Assembly: GCA_900552775.1 (NCBI GenBank)
Contig: USAP01000033.1
Span: 1-12,334, forward strand
Reading direction: 5' to 3'
Source of the DNA: an uncultured Eubacteriales bacterium
Lineage (GTDB): Bacteria > Bacillota > Clostridia > UMGS1883 > UMGS1540
Length of the DNA: 12,334 nt
Part shown: positions 1 through 9,991 of the stretch, in pieces
Position numbering within the stretch: the stretch's first letter is position 1
Layout: each line of letters starts with the position of its first letter
Made by a program: the position numbers and the translations under genes
Notes under the pieces: generated by a model
Database searches by the model: none
What the model saw: only the letters and a program-made list of their open reading frames with translations
Told to the model about the DNA's origin: nothing

Positions 1-1
1 G

Positions 2-451
2 GCAGGTTTCGGAAAACCAAAAAAAGACGAAAAAAACAGTCTTTTGTTTTACGGTTCACCGGGGCTTGGAAAGACATTTCTTTCGTCTGCTGCGGCAAAT
101 GAGGTTATGCGCCGCGGATACACCGTGATATATGAAAGTGCGGGAAATATTTTTTCGGAACTTTCCGATAACCAGTTCGGACGCGGAGGGTCATCGGCGA
201 AACAGTTTATTGATGTTGATTTGCTTATAATAGACGACTTGGGAACCGAATTTATAAATTCTTTTACCGAGGCGGAGCTTTTCAGAATAATAAATTCACG
301 TATTTTGAGTGAAAAGAGTATGATAATAAGTACAAATCTTTTGCTTAACGACATTAAGTCTACATATTCCGAAAGAATTTTGTCAAGACTTTTGGGAAAT
401 TTTGAAGCATTGAGATTTTTTGGAGAAGATATACGGCTTAAGAATTTGTAA
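2..451 (+). CDS. DnaC-like AAA+ ATPase (helicase loader family), 5' end missing
   Basis: This is the C-terminal ~149 residues of a DnaC/IstB-type AAA+ ATPase; the reading frame is open to the left edge, so the true start lies outside the window. A TTG at 44 could be read as a start but falls directly before the P-loop and is not credible. Visible motifs are Walker A GSPGLGKT (bases 53-76), Walker B LLIIDDLGTE, a sensor-1-like IISTNL, and the SERILSRL arginine-finger segment, ending in the family-typical GEDIRLKNL. Family members load the replicative helicase or act as accessory ATPases of mobile elements. The host-type C-terminus and the housekeeping neighbours favour a chromosomal replication role in the cytoplasm. 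The stop codon is 26 bases before murD, so cotranscription is likely. The family is clear; the exact role is inferred. Confidence 0.88.
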   Translation, partial: AGFGKPKKDEKNSLLFYGSPGLGKTFLSSAAANEVMRRGYTVIYESAGNIFSELSDNQFGRGGSSAKQFIDVDLLIIDDLGTEFINSFTEAELFRIINSRILSEKSMIISTNLLLNDIKSTYSERILSRLLGNFEALRFFGEDIRLKNL

Positions 452-477
452 TTTTATGCCGGAAAGGAAACCTGAGT

Positions 478-1839
478 ATGAACAATAAGCTTGAGAGATT
501 TAAGAAATCCGTGTGCGGCAAGCATATTATACTGCTTGGCGCGGGGGTAAGCAATAAGCCTCTAATAAAACAGCTGCTTTCCTACGGAGCGGAAGTTACG
601 GTATGTGATAAAAACACAGAAATTCAGGATGATTTTATAGACGAGATGAAGCTTGGAGCAAAATTTCGTTTCGGAAAAGATTATCTTGATAATTTAAAAG
701 GTGATATTATATTCAAAACACCCGGAATAAGGGGAGATATTGACGAACTTTGCAAAGCGCGGAAAAGAGGAACGCTTGTAACAAGTGAAATGGAGATGTT
801 CTTTAAGCTTTGCCCATGTAAAACAATCGGTGTTACGGGGAGTGACGGAAAAACTACCACAACGACTCTTATTGCCAAAATACTCACCGAGGACGGAAAA
901 GTTTGTCACATAGGCGGAAATATAGGAAAGCCGCTTTTGCCCGAAATCGATAAAATAAGTGAAAATGACGTTGTGGTTGTGGAGCTTTCAAGCTTTCAGC
1001 TTATGTCTATGAAATATTCGCCGGACGTTGCAGTTATCACAAATATTGCTCCGAACCATCTTGATATTCATAAGTCTATGGAAGAATATATTGAAGCTAA
1101 AAAGAATATTTTCTTAAATCAAAATAAAAGCGGAGTTTTGGTGCTCAATGCCAAAAATGATATAACCGCGTCATTCGCTCCGGAAGCGCGCGGAGATGTT
1201 GTTTTCTTCGGAGGAGACGGAAGCGGCGTATATTTAAAAGATGATATCATATACTATGACAATAAACCTATTATAAATAAACATGATATAAGACTTCCGG
1301 GTGAGCACAATGTTGAAAATTATATGGCTGCCATTGCGGCTGTCGGAAAAAGAACAAATGTTGAAAGCATAAAAACCGTTGCGCAAAACTTTACCGGAGT
1401 TGAGCACAGAATAGAATTTGTGCGTGAAGTGGACGGGGTAAGTTTTTACAATGATTCAATTGCAAGCAGCCCTACCCGTGCAAAAGCAGGACTCTATGCT
1501 TTTGACAGAAAGGTTATTTTAATCGCCGGCGGTTATGATAAAAAAATACCTTTTGATGAATTCGGCGAAGTTGTAAGAGACAGGGTAAAAAGGCTTTATC
1601 TTTTCGGCGCAACCGCTCCGGCAATAAAAGAGGCTGTTTTAAAAGCTTATGAGCCAGGGAAAAGACCATTGCCGATAATCACACAGTATACAACACTTGA
1701 AAGCATTGTGAAAGAGGCTTATATGGCCGCCGAAGCAGGCGATATAGTTTTGCTTTCGCCGGCATGTGCAAGTTTTGACATGTTTAAAAACTTTGAAGAA
1801 CGCGGAAAGAAATTTAAAGAAGTTGTTAAAAAGCTTTAA
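478..1839 (+). CDS. murD: UDP-N-acetylmuramoyl-L-alanine--D-glutamate ligase
   Basis: Cytoplasmic Mur ligase that adds D-glutamate to UDP-MurNAc-L-Ala using ATP, the second amino-acid step of peptidoglycan precursor synthesis. At 453 residues it is normal length. The N-terminal Rossmann-like domain carries GAGVSNKPL (residues 21-29). The central domain has the P-loop GVTGSDGKTTT (118-128), HIGGNIGKPL, the Mg-binding VELSSFQ with E169, APNHLDIH (191-198), and K208 in YIEAKKNIF, the position of the carbamylated lysine. The C-terminal domain has GEHNVENY, GVEHRIEF, NDSIASSPTR and a SPACASFDMF segment. NDSIASSPTR replaces the proteobacterial NDSKATN-type motif; from memory this is usual in clostridial MurD. 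The ATG follows a GGAAAGG ribosome binding site. MurD normally sits in the dcw cluster; here it is with murA and peptidase genes. Confidence 0.97.
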   Translation: MNNKLERFKKSVCGKHIILLGAGVSNKPLIKQLLSYGAEVTVCDKNTEIQDDFIDEMKLGAKFRFGKDYLDNLKGDIIFKTPGIRGDIDELCKARKRGTLVTSEMEMFFKLCPCKTIGVTGSDGKTTTTTLIAKILTEDGKVCHIGGNIGKPLLPEIDKISENDVVVVELSSFQLMSMKYSPDVAVITNIAPNHLDIHKSMEEYIEAKKNIFLNQNKSGVLVLNAKNDITASFAPEARGDVVFFGGDGSGVYLKDDIIYYDNKPIINKHDIRLPGEHNVENYMAAIAAVGKRTNVESIKTVAQNFTGVEHRIEFVREVDGVSFYNDSIASSPTRAKAGLYAFDRKVILIAGGYDKKIPFDEFGEVVRDRVKRLYLFGATAPAIKEAVLKAYEPGKRPLPIITQYTTLESIVKEAYMAAEAGDIVLLSPACASFDMFKNFEERGKKFKEVVKKL

Positions 1840-1853
1840 AGGATACTGATTTT

Positions 1854-2867
1854 ATGATAGAAACGGAAAAAATTCTGAGGGACCTGTGTTCCTGCGGAGG
1901 TGTATCAGGCAGCGAAAATGGTGCATCGGATGTGTTTTTAAAATACGCAAAACCGTATTGCAGCTCTTTTTATAAAGACACTCCCGGAAATCTTATTATA
2001 AAAAAAGGCAGCGGCAAAAAGAAGATAATGGTTGAAGCTCACTGTGATAAAATCGGGCTTATGATATCGGGTATAACGGATCAGGGATTCTTGCTGTTTA
2101 CTGAAATAGGCGGGCATGACAAAAAGATAATGCCGTCAACAACCGTTACGGTTCACGGAAAAAAAGAAGATATTTTCGGTGTAATCGGATCTGTGCCGCC
2201 TCATCTTAAAAAGAAACAGTCTTTTGATATATCGGATTTATGTATAGATGTCGGTCTTACACGCGATGAAACTTTAAAAGCTGTTTCTGTAGGAGATATT
2301 GCCGAGTTTAACACGGAATATGAAAAGCTTTGCGGAGATTATGCCGCGGCATCGGCTCTTGATGACAGGGCGGGTCTTGCCGTGTTGCTTGAAGTTATGA
2401 AAACAGAGTGCCCAAAAAACTGCGAAATTATTTTTGTGGCATCAACTCAGGAAGAAGTCGGATTGCGCGGTGCAAAAACGGCTGCTTTTGCCGAAAATCC
2501 CGATGTTTATATTTGTGTGGATGTATGTCACGGCAAAACTCCCGATGCTTCAAAAAATGTATATCAGACCGGCAAAGGTGCGGTTATAACCGTAGGCCCC
2601 AATGTGCAGCCTTATGTATCACGTGCATTGATACAAACGGCGCGCGAAAAAGGGATACCGTATCAGATTGATGTTGACGGCGGATGTACGGGCACAAACG
2701 CATGGACGGTGCAGATTGCACGCCGCGGTATTCCAACGGGTCTTTTGTCAATATCACTTCGCTACATGCATACAAGATATGAAGTAATTTCACTTAAAGA
2801 TATAGACATAACGGCAAAACTTATTTGCGAGTATATAAAAAAAGAATCGGAAAACGGTGATAAATAG
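1854..2867 (+). CDS. M42 family metallo-aminopeptidase, first of three tandem paralogues
   Basis: Cytoplasmic, probably dinuclear-metal aminopeptidase of the M42 (glutamyl/TET-type) family, 337 residues, which is normal length. Members trim N-terminal residues from peptides and usually assemble as 12-subunit tetrahedra. All catalytic positions are visible: H63 and D65 in AHCDK, bridging D170 in ALDDRAG, general base E200 and ligand E201 in TQEEVGLRG, D223 in CVDVCH, and H306 in RYMHTRYE. The PPHL segment of the PDZ-like inserted domain is at 115-118. The usual AHxDE glutamate is a lysine here (K66), which may alter the active-site surroundings but is not a metal ligand. The ATG sits 9 bases after an AAAGGAT ribosome binding site overlapping the murD stop, so coupling is likely. 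Substrate preference cannot be read from the sequence. Confidence 0.93.
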   Translation: MIETEKILRDLCSCGGVSGSENGASDVFLKYAKPYCSSFYKDTPGNLIIKKGSGKKKIMVEAHCDKIGLMISGITDQGFLLFTEIGGHDKKIMPSTTVTVHGKKEDIFGVIGSVPPHLKKKQSFDISDLCIDVGLTRDETLKAVSVGDIAEFNTEYEKLCGDYAAASALDDRAGLAVLLEVMKTECPKNCEIIFVASTQEEVGLRGAKTAAFAENPDVYICVDVCHGKTPDASKNVYQTGKGAVITVGPNVQPYVSRALIQTAREKGIPYQIDVDGGCTGTNAWTVQIARRGIPTGLLSISLRYMHTRYEVISLKDIDITAKLICEYIKKESENGDK

Positions 2868-3857
2868 ATGAATGTTCTTGAAGATTTGTGCAAAGCTTCC
2901 GGTGTTTCGGGAAATGAGGATGAAGTCAGAAACTATTTGAGAGGACTTTGCAGTTACTATAATCCGACGGTGGACGTAATGGGAAATTTGCTTGTCAGCA
3001 CCGGAGGAAAAGGCAAAAAAATACTTTTTGCCGCACATATGGATGAAGTCGGACTGATTATTTCCGAAATTGAAGACAGTGGATTTTTAAGGTTTAAAAC
3101 AGTCGGCGGAATTGATACCGGTGTTTTGATCGGGAAAAAGATTTTCATAGGTGCAAAAAAAACAGTTGGCATAATCGGCATCAGAGCTGTGCATTTGCAG
3201 GGCAAAAACGATGAAATGAATGAGGAATCCCTTTATATTGATATTGGTGCCGAAAATAAAGAAGATGCAGAGAGCGTTGTTTCGCTCGGCGATTATGCGT
3301 GTTTTGAACATGTATTTAAAAAATTCGGAGATAATTTGCTTGCCGCAAAAGCGCTGGATAACAGAGCCGGCTGTGCAATAATGGCAGAACTTTTAAAGCG
3401 GGACGGAGCATACAATCTTTGTTTTGCGTTTACTGCCCAGGAGGAAACCGGATGCCGCGGTGCGGCGGCTGCGGCCGATTACTTTGAACCGGACTTAGCA
3501 GTTATAATAGAAACCACAATTTGTGCGGATACATATCCGACGGAGCCTCACAAAACTCCTACAAGCGTGGGCAAAGGTCCTGTTATTACTTTTCTGGACA
3601 GGACGAGCGTTCCTGACAGGGATGTGATGAATTCTCTTATTGAAATGGCGAACATGCAGAATATACCGTGGCAGTTTAAGAAGACAAATATGGGAGGAAC
3701 CGATGCGGGAAGTGTATCCCGCGCCCTGGACGGTATACCTACGGCGGTTGTTGCTCTTCCGTGCAGAAATCTTCACTCACCCGTGACGGTTATCAGCATG
3801 AACGACTATATGAATCTATTCAGACTGCTTGATTTATGGATAAAGGATTTGGGATAA
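2868..3857 (+). CDS. M42 family metallo-aminopeptidase, second of three tandem paralogues
   Basis: Second M42 aminopeptidase, 329 residues, clearly divergent from the first rather than a recent duplicate. Predicted catalytic residues are complete: H57, D59 and E60 in AHMDEVG, D164 in ALDNRAG, E192/E193 in AQEETGCRG, E215 in IIETT, and H303 in NLHSPVT. An acidic Glu instead of Asp at the fourth ligand (E215), followed by TT and an AD pair, resembles the YtoP-like branch of the family as I remember it. GGTDAG (277-282) lies before the final His loop. The ATG starts immediately after the TAG of the upstream gene, with GGTGA 7 bases upstream as ribosome binding site, so the two are almost certainly cotranslated. 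It is likely a cytoplasmic peptide-trimming enzyme; a mixed complex with the neighbouring paralogues is possible but is only inference. Confidence 0.93.
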   Translation: MNVLEDLCKASGVSGNEDEVRNYLRGLCSYYNPTVDVMGNLLVSTGGKGKKILFAAHMDEVGLIISEIEDSGFLRFKTVGGIDTGVLIGKKIFIGAKKTVGIIGIRAVHLQGKNDEMNEESLYIDIGAENKEDAESVVSLGDYACFEHVFKKFGDNLLAAKALDNRAGCAIMAELLKRDGAYNLCFAFTAQEETGCRGAAAAADYFEPDLAVIIETTICADTYPTEPHKTPTSVGKGPVITFLDRTSVPDRDVMNSLIEMANMQNIPWQFKKTNMGGTDAGSVSRALDGIPTAVVALPCRNLHSPVTVISMNDYMNLFRLLDLWIKDLG

Positions 3858-4786
3858 TGAATGATATTAAGGAAATTGCCGTAAAACTTTACGGCTTGTG
3901 TGCCGCAGGCGGATGCGAACGTGAAATGTCGGAATGTATTTCCGAATATTTAAAAGATATTGAAAGCTTTAAAGACGCTCACGGCACAATAGTTTTTCAT
4001 AAAAAAGGTACAGGTACTCCTGCGGTGATTTTGGCAGCTCTTGATATTCCGTCGCTTTTTACAACGCACAGAGATAAAGATGGTTTTATGCGTTTTTGCA
4101 CTTACGGAGTTGATCATAAAAAAATTAAAGGTGCCCGCGTTCGCTTTGAAAGCGGAAAGTACGGCACGGTTTTTTCGGAAAAAGACAAAGACGATATGAC
4201 AGATTTTTTTATTGATACAGGCGGAGAAAACATCGGAGAAGCGGAGCCTGTTTCAATCGATACGGGACTTTATTTTGCCGGTGATACGGTGCGTGGTTTT
4301 TCGGCAACCGATTACCTGCTTAAATCGGTGTTGATTTCGGCGGCATGTGCGAAAACTGCCAGAGATTGTTATTTTGTTTTTGCGGCAAAAACTGCACTTC
4401 CGAGATTTTCGGCAGGTTTTATGCATAAAATTCCGCGTGAATGCGAAATTTACGTACTCGACAAAAGTGAAGTGCATGATGTGCCCGGAAATGATAACGT
4501 TCAAACTAAACTTGGCGGCGGTGTTTGCCTGCGAGTTGCGGACAAAAGTGTGATTTCGTCAAAACGTCTTGTAAGTAAAACCGAAGTAATTGCAAAAGAC
4601 ATAAAGATTCAAAGAGAAGTGTCGGGCAGAACAGGTCTCGGCGGTTCGCTTCAGTCATATGAACTCGGATATGAGCTTGTTTCACTCGGACTTCCGGCAC
4701 GATATGCAGATGAACTTTGTGAAACCGCGTCACTTTCTGACGCTGAAGAACTTCAAAAACTTTTGATTAAATATTTAGAGGTGTGA
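3857..4786 (+). CDS. Degenerate M42-like protein, probable pseudoenzyme
   Basis: 309-residue protein whose length, order in the cluster and overall pattern match the two M42 genes before it, but whose catalytic motifs are gone. By hand alignment, the AHMDE segment corresponds to ILAALDIPS (58-66, no His), LDNRAG to SATDYLL (149-155), QEETG to KTALP (178-182), and the final NLHSP to ELCET (286-290). Only one acidic ligand, D202 in VLDKS, appears kept. The PPHL/HLQG insert region is shortened. The frame is open throughout and codon use matches its neighbours, so it is not a decaying pseudogene. I chose the ATG at 3857, which overlaps the upstream stop by one base and lies 9 bases after AAAGGA; an ATG at 3836 in the same frame would precede that site. 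A structural or regulatory subunit of an M42 complex is my best guess. On its own it might be called a hypothetical protein. Confidence 0.82.
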   Translation: MNDIKEIAVKLYGLCAAGGCEREMSECISEYLKDIESFKDAHGTIVFHKKGTGTPAVILAALDIPSLFTTHRDKDGFMRFCTYGVDHKKIKGARVRFESGKYGTVFSEKDKDDMTDFFIDTGGENIGEAEPVSIDTGLYFAGDTVRGFSATDYLLKSVLISAACAKTARDCYFVFAAKTALPRFSAGFMHKIPRECEIYVLDKSEVHDVPGNDNVQTKLGGGVCLRVADKSVISSKRLVSKTEVIAKDIKIQREVSGRTGLGGSLQSYELGYELVSLGLPARYADELCETASLSDAEELQKLLIKYLEV

Positions 4787-4789
4787 ATA

Positions 4790-6049
4790 TTGGATAAGCT
4801 AAAGATAGAAGGCGGCAAAAAACTTTTCGGAAATGTCAGAATAAGCGGAGCAAAAAATGCGGCTGTTGCTATTATTCCGGCAGTACTGCTTGTTGACGGG
4901 GTATGCAGAATTGAAAATGTACCGGATATTCAGGACGTTTCCGCAATAACCGAAATACTCACTTACTTGGGAGCAAAAGTATCGTTCCCTGATAAAAACA
5001 CATTGGAAATAGATGCAGCAACCGTAAAAAGCTATATGGCAGATTGCGAAAAGGTTCGCTCTATGCGTGCGTCGTACTACCTGCTCGGCGCTCTGCTGGG
5101 CAGATTTCATAAGGCACATGTACGCCTGCCCGGAGGCTGCAATTTCGGAGAACGTCCCATAGATCAGCATATAAAAAGCTTTGAAGCTATGGGTGCGGAT
5201 GTGAAAATTGATTATGACGTTGTGGTTGCAGAAGCTCCAGAGAGACTTCATGCAGCATCCGTATACCTTGATGTTGTAAGCGTTGGCGCAACCATCAATG
5301 CGATGCTTGCCGCATGTCTTGCCGACGGGCTGACGGTTATAGAAAACGCTGCAAAAGAACCGCATGTTGTTGACCTTGCTAATTTCTTAAATACGATGGG
5401 TGCTTCCATTAAGGGGGCAGGAACCGATGTTATAAGAATCAAAGGTGTTGAAAAACTGCGCGGAGGCACATACAGCATAATTCCCGATCAGATAGAGGCG
5501 GGTACATTCATGATAGCCGCAGCGGCGGCAGGCGGAAATGTTTTGGTTGAAAATGTTATACCGCGCCATATGGATTCGCTTTCGGCAAAGCTTCTTGAAG
5601 CAGGTGCAATAATCACAGAATACGAAGACTCAATCCGGGTTGAAAGTGATGGGATTTTAAAAGGTGTAAACGTTAAAACAATGCCTTATCCGGGATTTCC
5701 GACAGATCTTCAGCCTCAAATAGTAACGCTTCTGTCAATTGCCAAAGGTACCAGCATGGTTACGGAAGGCGTATGGAAACAGAGATTTCAATATATTGAA
5801 GAACTCACGCGTATGGGCGCTGATGTAATCATCGGCGGTGACAGGGCGGTTATACATGGAGTTGATAAACTGCACGGAGCGGTTGTACGTGCTACCGATT
5901 TAAGAGCCGGAGCATGTCTTGCAATAGCCGGACTGATTGCTGACGGTGTTACATATATAAACGAGCTTAAACATATAGACAGAGGCTATGAGGACTTGGA
6001 AGGCAAGCTTTCATCACTCGGAGCGCAGATTACAAGGATTGTTGACTGA
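4790..6049 (+). CDS. murA: UDP-N-acetylglucosamine 1-carboxyvinyltransferase
   Basis: Transfers enolpyruvate from PEP to UDP-GlcNAc, the first committed step of peptidoglycan synthesis, in the cytoplasm. At 419 residues it is full length with the two-lobed EPSP-synthase fold. Key residues are visible: K22 and N23 in GAKNAA, R93 in RSMRASY, catalytic Cys117 in PGGCNFGERPID, D306 in FPTDLQPQ, and R372 in TDLRAGA. The cysteine, not aspartate, at 117 predicts the normal fosfomycin-sensitive form. Translation starts at TTG 4790, placed 6 bases after AGAGGTG at 4777-4783; no in-frame ATG fits the conserved N-terminus DKLKIEGG. It lies 3 bases after the M42-like gene and overlaps the next gene by one base (TGATG). 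Many Firmicutes have two MurA paralogues; which one this is cannot be decided here. Confidence 0.97.
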   Translation: MDKLKIEGGKKLFGNVRISGAKNAAVAIIPAVLLVDGVCRIENVPDIQDVSAITEILTYLGAKVSFPDKNTLEIDAATVKSYMADCEKVRSMRASYYLLGALLGRFHKAHVRLPGGCNFGERPIDQHIKSFEAMGADVKIDYDVVVAEAPERLHAASVYLDVVSVGATINAMLAACLADGLTVIENAAKEPHVVDLANFLNTMGASIKGAGTDVIRIKGVEKLRGGTYSIIPDQIEAGTFMIAAAAAGGNVLVENVIPRHMDSLSAKLLEAGAIITEYEDSIRVESDGILKGVNVKTMPYPGFPTDLQPQIVTLLSIAKGTSMVTEGVWKQRFQYIEELTRMGADVIIGGDRAVIHGVDKLHGAVVRATDLRAGACLAIAGLIADGVTYINELKHIDRGYEDLEGKLSSLGAQITRIVD

Positions 6050-6836
6050 TGATAAAAGTATGTCCGCTTTTCAGCGGCAGTAAAGGTAATTCTACATATA
6101 TAGAAATAAACGGGAATGGGGTTTTGCTTGACGCAGGTGTGTCTTTTTCTCGAATTTCTCAAAAACTTGATGCAGCCGGAATATCTCCGTTGCAGGTTAA
6201 AGCAATATTGATAACACACGAGCACAGCGATCATATACGCGGTGCAGGTGTGGCGGCGCGAAAACTCGGCGTTCCCGTATACGCTACCATACCGACATGG
6301 TATTCTATGAAAAAAACGCTCGGAAAAATAGAAAAAAACAATATTCTTCCGGTGACACCGGGCAAAGAAGAGGAAATATGCGGAATATGTTTTAAAGCTT
6401 TTGAAATTCCGCATGATGCATCCGCTCCGGTGGGTTATAATTTTTTTGACGGCTCAAAGAAATTTACCGTTGCCACGGATCTCGGTGAAATGAGCGAAAA
6501 ACTGTTTCTTTCGCTTTCGGGGAGCAACGGTATAATTTTAGAATCAAACCATGATGTTAAAATGCTTTTAAACGGCGGATATCCGTACCACCTTAAAATG
6601 AGAATCCACGGCAAACTCGGTCATTTGTCAAACGATGAAGCCGCTTCCGTTTGTGCAAGACTTGCAAACCTCGGAACAAAAACCATATTGCTCGGTCATT
6701 TGAGCGAGGAAAACAACAGGCCTGAGATAGCCCTTGCACAGACTGCAGACATGCTGTGCAAAGACGGTGTACGCCTTGATGAAGATGTTCTTTTAAGGGT
6801 TTTGGGTCAGAATCACAAAACGGAGATTTTTGAAAT

Positions 6837-6840
<4 letters not shown>
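6049..6840 (+). CDS. walJ: WalJ/YycJ-type metallo-beta-lactamase-fold hydrolase
   Basis: 263-residue MBL-fold protein of the YycJ/WalJ family. The N-terminus has the family signature LFSGSKGNSTYIE (7-19). The metal site looks complete: THEHSDH with H57, H59, D61 and H62, then H122, D144 (ATDLGEMS) and H217 in LLGHLSEENN. In Bacilli, walJ belongs to the WalRK two-component operon, and related proteins have been described as DNA exonucleases linked to coordination of replication and division. Here no walR or walK is seen; it is instead between murA and rlmH. The ATG overlaps the murA stop (TGATG), with AAGGA 10 bases upstream, and its own stop overlaps rlmH by 4 bases (ATGA), indicating translational coupling on both sides. 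It is predicted cytoplasmic, with no signal peptide or membrane segment. The family is secure; the cellular role is inferred from homologues. Confidence 0.9.
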
Positions 6841-9285
<2,445 letters not shown>

Positions 9286-9286
9286 C

Positions 9287-9871
9287 ATGAATTTTAAAGA
9301 CGAATTTATAGAGATTTACAATGAAAATATTACAAGGGACGGAGCGGATAAGCTTTTGGAGTATCTCAAATCTCCCTCAAGTGATTTTTTTACCGCTCCC
9401 GCAAGCACAAGATTTCACGGCTCGTATGACGGAGGACTGTGCGAACACAGTCTGAATGTTTATCACTGCCTTGCCGATTATCTTGAAAGAGAAAGTGTTC
9501 AGGATTTGTATGGTCTTTCGTATTCACCGGAAACTGTGGCTATTGTATCTCTTCTTCATGACCTTTGCAAAATAAACTGTTATAAAAAAGGAACACGAAA
9601 TGTTAAAGTAAACGGTGTTTGGGAGCAGGTGCCCACATATGATTACGCAGATGACCTGCCGTATGGACACGGAGAAAAATCCGTTTACATCATAACCGGT
9701 TTTATGCGTCTTACAAGAGAAGAAGCTTTTGCAATCAGATATCATATGGGTTTTTCGGGAAATGAGGACAAAAAGCTTGTCGGAAGCGCTTTTGAAAAAT
9801 ATCCACTTGCATTTGCCGTTTCCGTGGCAGATATGGAAGCTACATATTTTCTTGAAAGCAATAAAAACTGA
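9287..9871 (+). CDS. HD-domain phosphohydrolase family protein
   Basis: 194-residue HD-superfamily protein of unknown substrate. The metal-binding pattern is complete: H54 in GGLCEHSLNVY, H91/D92 in LLHDLCKI, H128 in GHGEK, H153 in AIRYHMG, and D182 in VADMEATY. This spacing resembles HD proteins related to the YhaM 3'-5' exonuclease and to HD proteins found in Firmicutes genomes and phages, but the OB-fold nucleic-acid-binding domain of YhaM is absent. Activity on nucleotides or phosphodiesters is plausible but not shown. I start it at ATG 9287, 6 bases after GAGGAGG (9274-9280). A TTG at 9272 in the same frame would place the start within its own ribosome binding site. The ligA stop is one base upstream. 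It is the last gene of the long operon. Confidence 0.85.
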   Translation: MNFKDEFIEIYNENITRDGADKLLEYLKSPSSDFFTAPASTRFHGSYDGGLCEHSLNVYHCLADYLERESVQDLYGLSYSPETVAIVSLLHDLCKINCYKKGTRNVKVNGVWEQVPTYDYADDLPYGHGEKSVYIITGFMRLTREEAFAIRYHMGFSGNEDKKLVGSAFEKYPLAFAVSVADMEATYFLESNKN

Positions 9872-9874
9872 TTG

Positions 9875-9900
9875 GTTACATTTTGTTAATAAAATGTAAC
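9875..9900. repeat. Perfect AT-rich inverted repeat, candidate operator
   Basis: The arms GTTACATTTT (9875-9884) and AAAATGTAAC (9891-9900) are perfect reverse complements around the 6-base spacer GTTAAT. The repeat starts 3 bases after the HD-gene stop and its right arm reaches the expected -35 region of the serC promoter. No T-run follows and the stem is AT-rich, so it is a poor intrinsic terminator. A dimeric regulator binding site controlling serC-serA fits better. I do not recognise the operator family. Confidence 0.5.
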
Positions 9901-9919
9901 AGATAACATCAATGCAATG

Positions 9920-9928
9920 TGATATAAT
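9920..9928 (+). promoter_or_regulatory. Extended -10 promoter for serC-serA
   Basis: TGATATAAT is an exact TGnTATAAT extended -10 element. No good TTGACA-like -35 lies 16-18 bases upstream, which an extended -10 can compensate for. Transcription would begin near 9935, giving a leader of about 57 bases. It is the only convincing promoter placement I see in the one sizeable intergenic gap. Confidence 0.65.
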
Positions 9929-9940
9929 TATAAGAAAAGT

Positions 9941-9971
9941 GGGATTTATTGATTTTTAAGTCATAAGTCCC
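9941..9971 (+). promoter_or_regulatory. Short hairpin in the serC 5' leader
   Basis: GGGATTTAT (9941-9949) pairs with ATAAGTCCC (9963-9971), nine pairs with one G-U, leaving a 13-base loop. It would form right at the 5' end of the predicted transcript and ends 4 bases before the ribosome binding site GAAAGGA (9976-9982). It may stabilise the mRNA or modulate translation. It is too small for a known riboswitch or T-box and has no following T-run. Confidence 0.4.
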
Positions 9972-9991
9972 CGTTGAAAGGATTTGATTAA

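Noticed and set aside
44..46. TTG at 44 as the start of a short ATPase gene
   Set aside because: The frame is open to the left edge and the TTG sits just before Walker A; the family needs a longer N-terminal region.
3836..3856. ATG at 3836 as start of the third M42-like gene
   Set aside because: It precedes the AAAGGA site at 3842 and overlaps the upstream gene by 22 bases; ATG 3857 is well placed and aligns with the N-termini of the paralogues.
4799..5365. A 188-codon open frame on the minus strand
   Set aside because: It lies wholly antisense to the conserved N-terminal half of murA, has no ribosome binding site I can see, and no family resemblance.
9875..9900. Intrinsic terminator for the upstream operon
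   Set aside because: The stem is perfect but AT-rich and is followed by AGATAACATC rather than a T-run, so operator is the better reading.
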